Source of the DNA: Selenomonas sp. oral taxon 892 str. F0426 | GTDB taxonomy: Bacteria > Bacillota > Negativicutes > Selenomonadales > Selenomonadaceae | NCBI RefSeq assembly: GCF_000468035.1 | Contig: NZ_KI260523.1 | Span: 288,559-352,558, forward strand | Length of the DNA: 64,000 nt | Reading direction: 5' to 3' | Shown: piece after piece, positions 25,698-34,631 of the stretch | How the letters are laid out: each line of letters opens with the position of its first letter | Numbering within the stretch: position 1 is the stretch's first letter | Notes under the pieces: generated by a model | Seen by the model: only the letters and a program-made list of their open reading frames with translations | Told to the model about the DNA's origin: nothing | Database searches by the model: none | Translations under genes and position numbers: made by a program

Positions 25698-25726
25698 AGT
25701 ATATCCAGGTTGGACGCAATTGTCAA
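25698..25726 (-). promoter_or_regulatory. Promoter of the riboswitch-importer operon
   Basis: Minus strand: TTGACA (25726-25721), exactly 17 bp, TATACT (25703-25698). Transcription would begin near 25691 and give a leader of about 390 nt that holds the whole riboswitch and terminator. Sits 90 bp beyond the MATE gene's stop. Confidence 0.8.
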
Positions 25727-25789
25727 TATGTCCAGTTCAGATGATTTCAAGAATTTATTCACACATAAACATATGCTCACGCATGTACA

Positions 25790-27127
25790 TTAAGGAGAAT
25801 GCAGTGAAACTTCACCTCTGTTCCGGCAGACGCCACGCAGGAGAATGGCTGCACAGACGGCACGGGTTGTCTGATCAAGGGCAAGCGAGAGCCATGCCCC
25901 CTCAAGTCCCATGTGAAGTTCGTAAATAAAAATATATGTGATGATCGGACGCAGTATGGTAATGCTGATAAAGCAATAGGCCGCCACCTGCGTTGTCTTC
26001 CCGCTCGCACGAAGAATCCCGGCACAGACCATCTGACACGCCTCCGGAAAACTTACAGCCGCAACATAGGCAATGATAAGGCTCCCAAGCGGGAGGAGAT
26101 CCGGATCGCTAGAGTAGACACCGAAGATTTCTGCACGAAATACATAAGTCAGCAGGAAAGCTATGGTCGAAAAAATAAGACTCCATCGCATTCCCGTCCA
26201 GAGATAGCGCCTCCACTCCTCACGCTTCACTGCATCTCGGTTATGCCCTGCCAAAACTGTGCTCGCTTTCCCCATGCCGTTGCAGAAATTATAGTAGAAG
26301 TCGCAGAAATTCATGGCAATCGAATGCACAGCATAGGCAGCCGTTCCAAGTTCCGCGACCATGCGCGTATAGAGAACCATGCCGATTCGTTCAAATCCCT
26401 GCTCACTGAAGATGCCGCCGAATACGCCGAGAAACTCGCGCAGATACGCGCGGGTCAGGCGATAGCTCCCCTGCCGGAAGATCCCCCACTCACGCAGCGT
26501 ACGCACCGTGAGGAAGAGCGACCACAGAGAGCCTCCGATGGTGCCGAGCGCAGCACCGAGAACACCGAGCGCAGGAAAAGGCCCGAGGCCAAAAATCAGG
26601 AGGGCGTTGAGGACGACATTGACGACATTGCCCTGTATGTTGATCGAAAGAACGCTCATGGACTCGCCGCGGCCGAACATGACCGCCTGCATCAGATTCG
26701 TAATCGAGGTAACGAACACAGCAGGCAGTGTCCAGAGCCCATAGATCATGGCATCCGGCAGATAGTCCTCCTGTGCACCCATCCAGAGGAGAATTCCATC
26801 CAGATGAAAGAAGAAAGCGACATGCGCCAGTCCAAGCACAACGGCAACAAGCACCATTGTTTTTTTCAGCACATCGCCATAGGTATCGTGCCGATCCTGC
26901 CCGAACCGCTCGGCAATCAGAATGGTCACCGCAGCTGCTACGGAACGAGCGACGGTGAGAAGCATCATGCGCGGCTGCGTAAAGATGCTGACTGCCGCAA
27001 TCGCACCGGTGCCGAGTGTGCCGACCATCACGATGTCCGCATTGCTCAGGAAAATCATAAGAACACCCTCGAGCGCGGCGGGCAGACTAATCCGCAAATA
27101 ATTTCTATCGTAAGAGGTCAGCAACAT
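25790..27127 (-). CDS. MATE-family efflux transporter
   Basis: 445 aa with about 12 membrane segments in two MatE halves. The first contains YLRISLPAALEGVLMIFLSN and ADIVMVGTLGTGAIAAVSI; the second contains SEQGFERIGMVLYTRMVAEL and LSFPEACQ-like VSFPEACQMVCAGILRASGK. Family members export cationic drugs or metabolites using Na+ or H+. ATG 27127 has GGGAG five bases upstream; ATG 27151 is possible. Its stop lies about 65 bp before the riboswitch operon's -35. Possible promoter: TTGACA at about 27196-27191 with a poor -10. Substrate unknown. Confidence 0.9.
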   Translation of the reverse strand: MLLTSYDRNYLRISLPAALEGVLMIFLSNADIVMVGTLGTGAIAAVSIFTQPRMMLLTVARSVAAAVTILIAERFGQDRHDTYGDVLKKTMVLVAVVLGLAHVAFFFHLDGILLWMGAQEDYLPDAMIYGLWTLPAVFVTSITNLMQAVMFGRGESMSVLSINIQGNVVNVVLNALLIFGLGPFPALGVLGAALGTIGGSLWSLFLTVRTLREWGIFRQGSYRLTRAYLREFLGVFGGIFSEQGFERIGMVLYTRMVAELGTAAYAVHSIAMNFCDFYYNFCNGMGKASTVLAGHNRDAVKREEWRRYLWTGMRWSLIFSTIAFLLTYVFRAEIFGVYSSDPDLLPLGSLIIAYVAAVSFPEACQMVCAGILRASGKTTQVAAYCFISITILRPIITYIFIYELHMGLEGAWLSLALDQTTRAVCAAILLRGVCRNRGEVSLHSP

Positions 27128-27282
27128 ATCATCTCCCAACTCCGGTCCCAATAGCCCTCCAACAAGCTATCACAGGTTGATAATCTTTGTCAACAATATA
27201 TGAATATAAATTGACTTTTTCCTCCGAATCATGTAGGTTTATTCCATCGAATTGAAACGGCAAATGCAGAGGAACAGAACTG

Positions 27283-28041
27283 ATGAAAATAGCATTCAGT
27301 GACTATGATGGTACACTCGCTGTGCCGGGCGAAGGAGTTCCGGCAGAAAACATTGACGCGATTCACGCATGGCGGAGCGCCGGAAATAAGTTCGGCATTG
27401 TCACAGGACGCGACCACAGTCTCATTGCAATGGAAACAGCAGCATATGAAATCCCGGTCGACTTCTACATCTGCTGCAACGGCGCAGCACTTCACGATAC
27501 AACGGGAACCCCGGTGGCGCTGACGCATCTCCCCCGTGCTGCAATGGAGCAGCTCTTCGCCTCAAAACATGTCCGCACGTATGAAGGCGGTATGCTCTTT
27601 TTTACCGATACGCGTGCGTATTCCTACCGCCTGCACGCCGATGTCTCTCCTTCCTGCCTCACACCACTGGATCGGGTTGAGGATGCCCTCGATCTTGAGA
27701 ATGTCGTTCAGATGGGCATGCGATTCGCGGACCGCGCGGAGACACTCGCGGCTTTTGCGGCCATCGATGCAGACTTTCCCGATACGTTCACGGGCAATAT
27801 GAACCGGCAGTACCTTGATCTCAATACCGCAGGCGTCAACAAGAGCACAGGCATCGCCGATCTTGTCCGGCGCTGCGGATGGGAGGATGCAGAACTGCTC
27901 ATCATCGGTGACGACCGTAACGATCTCGCCATGATTGAGGCATATCACGGATTCACCGTAGCCCGCGCACAGCCCTTTATGCACGAGGCTGCGCGTGCCG
28001 TCTACGATTCCGTTGGCGCAATGCTGCGCGATCACATGTGA
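27283..28041 (+). CDS. HAD-superfamily Cof-type phosphatase
   Basis: 252 aa. Motif I FSDYDGTLA (D8, D10), motif II GIVTGR, and motif IV GDDRNDLAMIE near 205 with K in AGVNKSTGI near 185. The type II cap between them places it with Cof/YbiV-like sugar-phosphate phosphatases. Substrate is unknown. Monocistronic, divergent from the MATE gene and convergent with the pur operon; both end at the terminator 28053-28096. GAGGAAC lies upstream of the ATG. A possible promoter is TTGACT at about 27213 with TAGGTT 17 bp on. Confidence 0.88.
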   Translation: MKIAFSDYDGTLAVPGEGVPAENIDAIHAWRSAGNKFGIVTGRDHSLIAMETAAYEIPVDFYICCNGAALHDTTGTPVALTHLPRAAMEQLFASKHVRTYEGGMLFFTDTRAYSYRLHADVSPSCLTPLDRVEDALDLENVVQMGMRFADRAETLAAFAAIDADFPDTFTGNMNRQYLDLNTAGVNKSTGIADLVRRCGWEDAELLIIGDDRNDLAMIEAYHGFTVARAQPFMHEAARAVYDSVGAMLRDHM

Positions 28042-28052
28042 AACTATCCAAT

Positions 28053-28096
28053 AAAAAATCGGGTCTGCCGAAACTTCTCGGCAAACCCGATTTTTT
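28053..28096. terminator. Bidirectional terminator between HAD gene and purD
   Basis: AAAAAATCGGGT-C-TGCCGA, loop, TCGGCA-A-ACCCGATTTTTT: an 18-bp stem with one mismatch, with A and T tracts at both ends. It ends the HAD transcript (stop 28041) and the seven-gene pur operon (purD stop 28099). Confidence 0.95.
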
Positions 28097-28098
28097 AC

Positions 28099-29358
28099 TT
28101 ACCGACGCAATGCACGGTGTGCGATGTCCTTACGGTAGTAGGCGTCTTTGAAAGAAATCTGCCCGACTGAAGCATAAGCAGCCTGCACAGCAGATGCAAT
28201 GTCCGTTCCCCGGCCGACAACGCCGAGGACACGACCGCCATTCGTAACAATCCTATCCCCCTGCGCTGCCGTCCCCGCATGGAAGACGAGTGCGCCAAGC
28301 TTCGCTGCATCCTCGATGCCGGAAATCTCATGGCCCTTCTCATAGGAGCCGGGATAACCGCCCGCAGCGAGAACAACGCAGACGGCCGCCCCATCCTTCC
28401 AATGAATGGGAACATCAGCAAGCGTACCACCCGTACAGGCGAGCATGATCTGAGCGAGATCCCCGTCGAGGAGCGGCAGCACAACCTGCGTCTCAGGATC
28501 GCCAAAACGCGCGTTGAACTCAACAACCTTAGGACCGTCGTCCGTAATCATCAGCCCGAGATAGAGACATCCGCGGTAGATCCGGCCTTCCTTTTCCATA
28601 GCGGCGATGGTCGGCTTTAGAATCTCCTCCACAGCACGCTCGGTCATCGCGGGCGTCATGACGGGTGCAGGTGCGTATGTCCCCATACCGCCCGTATTTG
28701 GTCCCTTGTCACCATCAAAGGCACGCTTGTGATCCTGCGCACTGATCATGGGACGAATAACCTTACCATCGGTGAAGGCGAGAAGAGATGCCTCCTCTCC
28801 CTCCATGAACTCCTCAATGACGACACGGGCACCCGCATCGCCGAAGGAATTGTCCTCCATGATGGCATCCACAGCATCGAGTGCCTCCTGCTCCGTCATG
28901 GCGACAATGACGCCCTTCCCTGCGGCAAGGCCGTCCGCCTTGACAACGATCGGCGCGCCCTCGCGACGAATGTAGGCGCGCGCAGATTCTGCCTCAGTAA
29001 AGACCTCGTAGCGTGCGGTTGGAATTCCGTACTTCTTCATGAGATCCTTGGCAAACGACTTCGAGCCTTCGATCTCAGCCGCATTCGCGCGCGGTCCAAA
29101 GGCAGGAATGCCCGCTGCCTCGAGCTCGTCTACAAGGCCGTTCATTAGCGGAACCTCCGGCCCCACCACAACAAGGCCGATTTCCTTTTCCCTCGCAAAG
29201 TGGAGAATCGCCGCATTGTCCGTGACAGGGATATCGATCAGCTCCCCCATGCCGGGATTTCCGGGAATGGCGTAGATGCGGTCTGCCTGCGGGCTCTCCG
29301 ACAGTTTCCAAAAAAGGGCATGCTCACGTCCGCCCGATCCGATTACGAGAATATTCAC
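28099..29358 (-). CDS. purD: Phosphoribosylamine-glycine ligase
   Basis: 419 aa, the usual size. ATP-grasp ligase that makes GAR from phosphoribosylamine, glycine and ATP (second step of purine synthesis). N-terminal ILVIGSGGREHAL; ATP-grasp part with VVKADGLAAGKGV, the loop GPNTGGMGTYAPAP and metal-site FNARFGDPETQ. Start is GTG 29358 with AGGAAGA upstream; the in-frame ATG at 29448 would add 30 unrelated residues and overlap the preceding gene. Last gene of the pur operon, 10 nt after purH. Confidence 0.96.
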   Translation of the reverse strand: MNILVIGSGGREHALFWKLSESPQADRIYAIPGNPGMGELIDIPVTDNAAILHFAREKEIGLVVVGPEVPLMNGLVDELEAAGIPAFGPRANAAEIEGSKSFAKDLMKKYGIPTARYEVFTEAESARAYIRREGAPIVVKADGLAAGKGVIVAMTEQEALDAVDAIMEDNSFGDAGARVVIEEFMEGEEASLLAFTDGKVIRPMISAQDHKRAFDGDKGPNTGGMGTYAPAPVMTPAMTERAVEEILKPTIAAMEKEGRIYRGCLYLGLMITDDGPKVVEFNARFGDPETQVVLPLLDGDLAQIMLACTGGTLADVPIHWKDGAAVCVVLAAGGYPGSYEKGHEISGIEDAAKLGALVFHAGTAAQGDRIVTNGGRVLGVVGRGTDIASAVQAAYASVGQISFKDAYYRKDIAHRALRR

Positions 29359-29368
29359 GTCATCTTCC

Positions 29369-29962
29369 TCATTTTTCCAACTGTCCGGCGAGATATGCAT
29401 TGATGGCACTGTCATAGTCTGCTGTATGTTCAAATGCCTCATGTGCAAGCCGCATGCGTGTCATGCCATCAACAGCGCCGTCCTTTTCAATCTTCTCTGC
29501 AATCTCCGCATAGCGCGCCGGATTCGTAATTACAGTGACGAATTTGAAGTTCTTCGCCGCCGCACGAATCATCGCAGGGCCGCCAATGTCAATCTGCTCG
29601 ACAGCCTCGGCAAGTGTGACATTGGGATTCGCAACCGTCTCCTTGAATGGGTAAAGGTTGACGACAACGAGGTCAATCGGCGTGATCTTGAGCTCGCGCA
29701 GCGCCTTCTCATGCTCCGGATTCCCCCGTACGGCAAGAATTCCTCCATGCACAAAGGGGTTCAACGTCTTGACGCGGCCATCCATGATCTCCGGAAAGCC
29801 CGTCACATCGCTGACATAGATGACAGGGATGCCTGCCTCGCGCAGTGCCTTCATCGTCCCCCCCGTGGAGACGATCTCAACACCGGCCTTGTGCAGAGTA
29901 CGCGCGAACTCCACAACGCCATTTTTGTCGGATACACTGATCAGAGCACGTTTTATCTTCAT
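29369..29962 (-). CDS. purH: Stand-alone IMP cyclohydrolase (PurH N-terminal domain only)
   Basis: 197 aa. It matches the MGS-like IMP cyclohydrolase domain of PurH from start to end: [59 protein letters not shown], and [17 protein letters not shown]. The AICAR transformylase domain, some 310 further residues in ordinary PurH, is absent, and a stop is followed 10 nt later by purD. No transformylase gene is elsewhere in the window. It should close FAICAR to IMP, with formylation done by another enzyme. Overlaps purN by 4 nt. The truncation looks designed, because the domain is complete. Confidence 0.9.
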   Translation of the reverse strand: MKIKRALISVSDKNGVVEFARTLHKAGVEIVSTGGTMKALREAGIPVIYVSDVTGFPEIMDGRVKTLNPFVHGGILAVRGNPEHEKALRELKITPIDLVVVNLYPFKETVANPNVTLAEAVEQIDIGGPAMIRAAAKNFKFVTVITNPARYAEIAEKIEKDGAVDGMTRMRLAHEAFEHTADYDSAINAYLAGQLEK

Positions 29963-30591
29963 GGTGATTCTCCTTCAGCGGCGGACAGAATATGCACCTT
30001 TCGCCCATCCGTACGCAGCCTTCCTTCGACATAGAGTTTGATCGCTTCGGGAAATATGCGATGCTCCTGTGCAAGCACACGCGCGGCAAGCGTCTCCTCC
30101 GTATCCCCTTCCTGAACAGGCACGGAAGCCTGCAGGATGATGGGACCGGAGTCCATGCCTTCATCCACGAAATGCACGGTACATCCGCTGACCTTCACGC
30201 CATAGGCAAGTACATCGCGATGTGCATGTGCGCCCGGAAAGCTCGGCAGAAGCGCCGGGTGAATGTTCAGGATGCGTCCCGTATAGGCGTGCACAAAGAC
30301 AGGAGACAGAATCCGCATAAATCCTGCAAGCACAACAAGAGTTACCCCATGTGCGTGCAGCTCCGTGAGCAGTGCACGCTCGAAGTCCGCACGCTCCGCA
30401 TAGTCCCGATAGATGACAGCAACGGCAGGAATCCCCTTCTCCCGTGCCCGTTCAAGCGCATAGGCATCCGCTTTGTCCGCGATGACAACGGCGATTTCGG
30501 CACGTATCTCACCGCGCTCAATCGCCTCGATGATGGACGCGAGATTGGAGCCGCGCCCCGAGCAAAGAACGCCAATTTTCTCCTCACGCAT
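29959..30591 (-). CDS. purN: Phosphoribosylglycinamide formyltransferase
   Basis: 210 aa. Folate-dependent GAR transformylase (third step). [20 protein letters not shown] at the N-terminus, [12 protein letters not shown] near 90, the catalytic segment [16 protein letters not shown] (Asn, His) near 108, and [19 protein letters not shown] (His, Asp). ATG 30591 overlaps the end of purM by 8 nt. In-frame ATG 30621 would extend into purM. Confidence 0.95.
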   Translation of the reverse strand: MREEKIGVLCSGRGSNLASIIEAIERGEIRAEIAVVIADKADAYALERAREKGIPAVAVIYRDYAERADFERALLTELHAHGVTLVVLAGFMRILSPVFVHAYTGRILNIHPALLPSFPGAHAHRDVLAYGVKVSGCTVHFVDEGMDSGPIILQASVPVQEGDTEETLAARVLAQEHRIFPEAIKLYVEGRLRTDGRKVHILSAAEGESP

Positions 30592-31633
30592 CAAAGACAC
30601 CGCCCTTGATGACGATCTCATGCGCCCCCTCGGTCACATGACCGATCTGATAAACACGTTCCCCCTGCGCCTTCAAGTGTGCGGCAATGCGCTGCGCTTC
30701 CTCAGGCGAGACGATGAGCACCATCCCGATGCCCATATTGAACGTGCGGTACATCTCCGCCCAATCCACATTCCCCCACTCCTGCAGCAGACGGAAGATG
30801 GGCGGCATTTCCCACGCCGCAGCGTTCACCTCCGCACCCATGTGGTCCGGCAGAGCACGGGGGATATTTTCATAGAAGCCGCCGCCCGTAATATGTACCA
30901 TGCCGTGAATGTCAAACTCCTGAATGAGCGGCAGGCAGATGCGCGGATAGAGCCGCGTCGGCGTCAGCAGTTCCTCTCCGATTGTTTTGCCAAGCTCCTC
31001 CATATACTCGCCGCCCTTGAAGCCCTTATGCTCAAAGACGATCTTACGCACAAGAGAGTAGCCGTTCGAGTGTACTCCCGAAGAAGGCAGTCCGAGCAAT
31101 ATATCCCCTGCCTTCACGCGGGCAGCTGTAATGAGTTTGGAGCGTTCTGCCACGCCGACCGAGAACCCCGCAATATCGTACTCACCAACCGGATAAAAAC
31201 CAGCCATCTCCGCCGTCTCACCGCCGATCAGGGCGCAGCCGGACTCCTTACAGGCACGGGCAACCCCCGTGACCACCTCAGCGACCTGATCCGGATCAAG
31301 TTTGCCCACGGCAAGGTAGTCGAGGAAAAAGAGCGGCTCCGCTCCCTGTACGAGGATGTCGTTGACGCACATTGCAACCGCATCCTGCCCAATCGTATCG
31401 TGCTTATTGAGCAGGAAAGCAAGGCGGAGCTTCGTGCCGACGCCATCCGTCCCCGACACAAGCACTGGTTCTTTGTAGTCCCTTGTGTTGAGTGCAAACA
31501 GTCCGCCAAAACCGCCGAGATCGCCCATCACCTCTGGGCGATAGGTCGCACGTACAGCATCTTTGATCATAGACACAGACTTGTTGCCCGCATCGATATC
31601 AACCCCCGCATCGCGATAGGTCATTTTCTCCAT
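30584..31633 (-). CDS. purM: Phosphoribosylformylglycinamidine cyclo-ligase
   Basis: 349 aa, AIR synthetase (fifth step). Typical N-terminus MTYRDAGVDIDAGNKSV, SGTDGVGTKLRLAF ATP-binding segment, LIGGETAEMAGFY, and VHITGGGFYENIPR near 270. Six nt after purF stop and overlapping purN. FGAM synthetase (purL), the step before, is not in the window. Confidence 0.96.
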   Translation of the reverse strand: MEKMTYRDAGVDIDAGNKSVSMIKDAVRATYRPEVMGDLGGFGGLFALNTRDYKEPVLVSGTDGVGTKLRLAFLLNKHDTIGQDAVAMCVNDILVQGAEPLFFLDYLAVGKLDPDQVAEVVTGVARACKESGCALIGGETAEMAGFYPVGEYDIAGFSVGVAERSKLITAARVKAGDILLGLPSSGVHSNGYSLVRKIVFEHKGFKGGEYMEELGKTIGEELLTPTRLYPRICLPLIQEFDIHGMVHITGGGFYENIPRALPDHMGAEVNAAAWEMPPIFRLLQEWGNVDWAEMYRTFNMGIGMVLIVSPEEAQRIAAHLKAQGERVYQIGHVTEGAHEIVIKGGVFDA

Positions 31634-31639
31634 CAGCTC

Positions 31640-33091
31640 TCAAAGCCCCCTTTCACGCTCTGCAATCTGCCGCCGCTCAAGGATGATCTTATCATCCTCA
31701 TCCAGTGTGGCATCCTCCTCCGGGACAGGGTAGTTATTGTTGAAGCAGGCATAGCACATATGATCTGGGTTCAGTCTTGGAACACATTTGCGCAGCCCCT
31801 CTATCGAGATGAAATGAAGGGAGTCCGCACCAATGAAAGAACAAATCTCCTCGACACTCTTCGTCGCTGAGATGAGCTCCTTGCGAACAGATGTATCAAT
31901 GCCGTAGTAGCACGGATCTGTGATGGGCGGACTGCTGATGCAGACATGGATCTCCCGCGCTCCCGCATTTCGGAGGAGTCGGACAATCTTCCCGCTTGTC
32001 GTTCCGCGCACGATGGAATCATCCACCATGATCACGGATTTTCCTTCTACAACGGAGCGAACCGGGCTTAGTTTGAGCTTGACGGCCGTATCACGCTGTT
32101 TCTGTGTCGGCTGAATGAAGGTCCGGCCAATATAGCGGTTCTTAATGAGCCCTTCCGCAAAAGGGATTCCCGTCTCATAAGCGAATCCAGTCGCTGCCGT
32201 AGTGCCGGAATCCGGCACGGAGATGACGACATCGCCGCGCAGTCCGGACTCACGTGCAAGCACGCGCCCCATCTCAAAGCGCGCCGCATGGACAGATTGA
32301 CCATCGATGATCGAGTCCGGGCGCGCAAAATAGATGTATTCAAAAATACAGGAGGCAATGTCCTGTCCATTGGAAAATCGATAGGACTTAATCCCCTCAC
32401 TGCTCATGACAACCATCTCGCCAGGCAGGACATCACGCACGAAGGCGGCACCGCTCACATCAAGCGCGCAAGTCTCCGAGGACAGCACCCAGCCCCCGTC
32501 TGGTGTGCTGCCAATACACAGAGGCCGGAACCCCTGCGGATCGCGCACACCGATCAGCTTGTCCTCCGTCATGATGGAAAGACAGAATGCACCGCGTACA
32601 ACACTGACCGCCTCGAGGATACGCTCCTCGACAGAGGTCTTCTGAGAGCGTGCAATGAGATGGACAAAGACCTCAGAGTCTATCGTTGTCTGAAAGACGG
32701 TCCCCTTGCTTTCGAGGTCACGACGAATGAGTCCCGCATTCGTAAGGTCTCCATTATGTGCGAGCGCAAGCGCGCCCCCCGCGTAGTTGACGCGGAGGGG
32801 CTGAGCATTTGCCGCAAGGCTGAATCCCGTTGTCGCATAGCGGACGTGACCAATAGCAATCTTTGCATTGTCGAGACACGGAAGCTGTTCATGAAACACC
32901 TCAGTAACAAGTCCCATGCCCTTTTTCACGTCAATCCAATATCCATCCGTGAGCGCAATACCTGCGCTCTCCTGCCCACGATGCTGGAGCGCAAAGAGAC
33001 CAAGATACGTCATCTCGGAGACGTTCTCCTCAGGGGAGTATACACCATAGATGCCGCACTCTTCTTTCCACTTTGGCACTTTTTCGTACAT
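31640..33091 (-). CDS. purF: Amidophosphoribosyltransferase, Fe-S type
   Basis: 483 aa; commits PRPP to purines. The catalytic Cys (about residue 12, EECGIYGVY) follows a short propeptide, as in the Bacillus-type enzyme. The four cluster Cys positions of that type appear in CIFEYIYFARPDS, CYYGID, and the C-terminal MCYACFNNNYPV pair. PRPP loop: VIMVDDSIVRGTTSGK. Oxygen-labile cluster fits an anaerobe. Between purC (6 nt) and purM (6 nt). Confidence 0.96.
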   Translation of the reverse strand: MYEKVPKWKEECGIYGVYSPEENVSEMTYLGLFALQHRGQESAGIALTDGYWIDVKKGMGLVTEVFHEQLPCLDNAKIAIGHVRYATTGFSLAANAQPLRVNYAGGALALAHNGDLTNAGLIRRDLESKGTVFQTTIDSEVFVHLIARSQKTSVEERILEAVSVVRGAFCLSIMTEDKLIGVRDPQGFRPLCIGSTPDGGWVLSSETCALDVSGAAFVRDVLPGEMVVMSSEGIKSYRFSNGQDIASCIFEYIYFARPDSIIDGQSVHAARFEMGRVLARESGLRGDVVISVPDSGTTAATGFAYETGIPFAEGLIKNRYIGRTFIQPTQKQRDTAVKLKLSPVRSVVEGKSVIMVDDSIVRGTTSGKIVRLLRNAGAREIHVCISSPPITDPCYYGIDTSVRKELISATKSVEEICSFIGADSLHFISIEGLRKCVPRLNPDHMCYACFNNNYPVPEEDATLDEDDKIILERRQIAERERGL

Positions 33092-33096
33092 TGTGC

Positions 33097-33810
33097 TTAT
33101 GCTTCTCCCGTCAGCCTGTGGAGCATTTCCTTATAGGCGTCCTCTACATTGCCGAGGTCACGGCGGAAACGATCCTTATCCAGCTTTTCCTTCGTATCAC
33201 TATCCCAGAAGCGGCAGTTATCCGGCGAGATCTCATCTGCAAGAATGATCTTGCCGGAAGCATCTTTGCCGAATTCAAGCTTGAAATCGATGAGATCGAC
33301 ACGCTTCGTCTTGAGGAACTTCGTGAGCACATCGTTGATCTTCAGTGACATCCGCTCAATCTCATCCAGCTCCTCATCCGTTGCGATCTTCACTGCACGA
33401 ATGTGATAGCGATTGAGCATCGGATCACCGAGCTCGTCGTTCTTGTAGCAGTACTCAATGATCGGGAACGGCATGGGTACCCCTTCCTCAAGTCCAAGAC
33501 GCTGAGCAAGCGAACCTGCGGCCACGTTGCGGATGATAACCTCGAGCGGAATGATCGTCAGTTTTTTGACAATCATCTCACGGTCGCTCGGCATGGAGAG
33601 GTAGTGATGCGGAATCCCCTCCTTTGCCAGGAGGTCAAAGAAGAAGGCCGTCATCTTGTTATTCATTACGCCCTTGTCTGCAATCGTTCCCTTCTTTGCA
33701 CCATTTCCTGCCGTCGCATCATCCTTGTAGTAGACAAGATACTCATCTGGGCGATCCGTCGCATAGATAATCTTTGCCTTACCCTCGTAAAGGGCCTCTT
33801 TCTGTGCCAT
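33097..33810 (-). CDS. purC: SAICAR synthase
   Basis: 237 aa. Ligates aspartate to CAIR. YEGKAKIIYATD at the N-terminus, ATP-site NGAKKGTIADKG, and the C-terminal LADEISPDNCRFWD characteristic of the family. Second gene of the pur operon, 62 nt after purE; the gap holds no evident terminator. Confidence 0.96.
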   Translation of the reverse strand: MAQKEALYEGKAKIIYATDRPDEYLVYYKDDATAGNGAKKGTIADKGVMNNKMTAFFFDLLAKEGIPHHYLSMPSDREMIVKKLTIIPLEVIIRNVAAGSLAQRLGLEEGVPMPFPIIEYCYKNDELGDPMLNRYHIRAVKIATDEELDEIERMSLKINDVLTKFLKTKRVDLIDFKLEFGKDASGKIILADEISPDNCRFWDSDTKEKLDKDRFRRDLGNVEDAYKEMLHRLTGEA

Positions 33811-33872
33811 TATAGGCCTGCCTTTCCACTGTTCCTCAATACATCGTAAAAATTGCTTGATATCACTTTCGT

Positions 33873-34361
33873 TTAAAGTTGAGCAGCGACACGATCGGCC
33901 TTCGCCTCCACATCGAGAACCATCTTTTCACGATAGTCCATCAACGCCTCTGCAATAGAGGCATCGTAGACTGCAAGGATCTCTGCCGCGAAGATCGCAG
34001 CATTCTTGGCGCCATTGATTGCCATCGAGGCAACGGGAACGCCCGACGGCATCTGCACTGTACTGAGCAGTGCATCCATGCCATTGAGCGGGGTAGCATT
34101 GATCGGAATGCCAATGACGGGCTTAATCGTATAGCTTGCCACAACGCCTGCGAGGTGCGCCGCGGCTCCTGCTGCAACGATGAATGCGGCATACTCTTTG
34201 TTGTGATCGGCTTCCATCACAAAGTCACGCACATTCGATGGCGTACGATGCGCCGATGCAACCTTGACGACCGGCTCAATGCCGAATTGCTTCAGAAGCT
34301 CTACCGCCGGCTTTAAGATTGGCCAGTCGGAGTCGCTTCCCATGAGGACTGCTACCTTCAT
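33873..34361 (-). CDS. purE: N5-carboxyaminoimidazole ribonucleotide mutase
   Basis: 162 aa class I Pur[41 protein letters not shown], and [20 protein letters not shown]. It converts N5-CAIR to CAIR. purK, its usual partner, is not present in the window. First gene of the operon, with AAGGAG before the ATG and a strong promoter close upstream. Confidence 0.96.
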   Translation of the reverse strand: MKVAVLMGSDSDWPILKPAVELLKQFGIEPVVKVASAHRTPSNVRDFVMEADHNKEYAAFIVAAGAAAHLAGVVASYTIKPVIGIPINATPLNGMDALLSTVQMPSGVPVASMAINGAKNAAIFAAEILAVYDASIAEALMDYREKMVLDVEAKADRVAAQL

Positions 34362-34382
34362 TTTACCATCTCCTTAAGCTCT

Positions 34383-34411
34383 ATGATAACGAGATTTCAA
34401 AGCCATGTCAA
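34383..34411 (-). promoter_or_regulatory. Promoter of the pur operon
   Basis: Minus strand: TTGACA (34411-34406), 17 bp, TATCAT (34388-34383). Transcription would begin near 34376, only some 15 nt before the purE ATG. That leaves no room for a purine riboswitch, so control, if any, should act on the promoter DNA. Confidence 0.8.
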
Positions 34412-34418
34412 TAGAACG

Positions 34419-34451
34419 AAAAAAGGACTGCCATACAGAGTACAGTAGTCC
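34419..34451 (-). terminator. Terminator between cheV and purE
   Basis: Minus strand: GGACT...AGTCC stem (34451 to 34425) followed by TTTTTT. The arm has about 5 to 9 pairs depending on how ACTG/CAGT is paired. It ends the cheV message right before the pur promoter. Confidence 0.7.
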
Positions 34452-34463
34452 CTATCATATTAT

Positions 34464-34626
34464 AGGAAGCACTGATAAATTCAGCACCGCCATCTTGACG
34501 CATCTTTTTTGCCCGCACTGTGTCGGCAAATCCTCCACATAGCTTTGGCTATGCGTCCGGTTTGCCTCCTTGTTCGGACGAAAAATTTACGCCAATCTGA
34601 CGGACTTCATTTTATCAGCGATTCCT
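34464..34626. repeat. Palindromic repeat family 1, full element
   Basis: 163 bp. The 37-bp ends (34464-34500 and 34590-34626) are imperfect inverted repeats sharing atttatcag/aataaat and aggaa.c.ctgataaa blocks; the centre is also palindromic (cacatagc/gctatgcg, flanked by gcaaatcc and ggtttgc). The whole element would fold into one long hairpin. It begins 6 bp from the cheV stop and fills most of the cheV-purE gap. No ORF inside. The half copy at 10932-11006 is related. Confidence 0.75.
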
Positions 34627-34631
34627 ATATT

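Noticed and set aside
34361..34376. Purine riboswitch upstream of purE
   Set aside because: The promoter is too close to the start codon to fit an aptamer.
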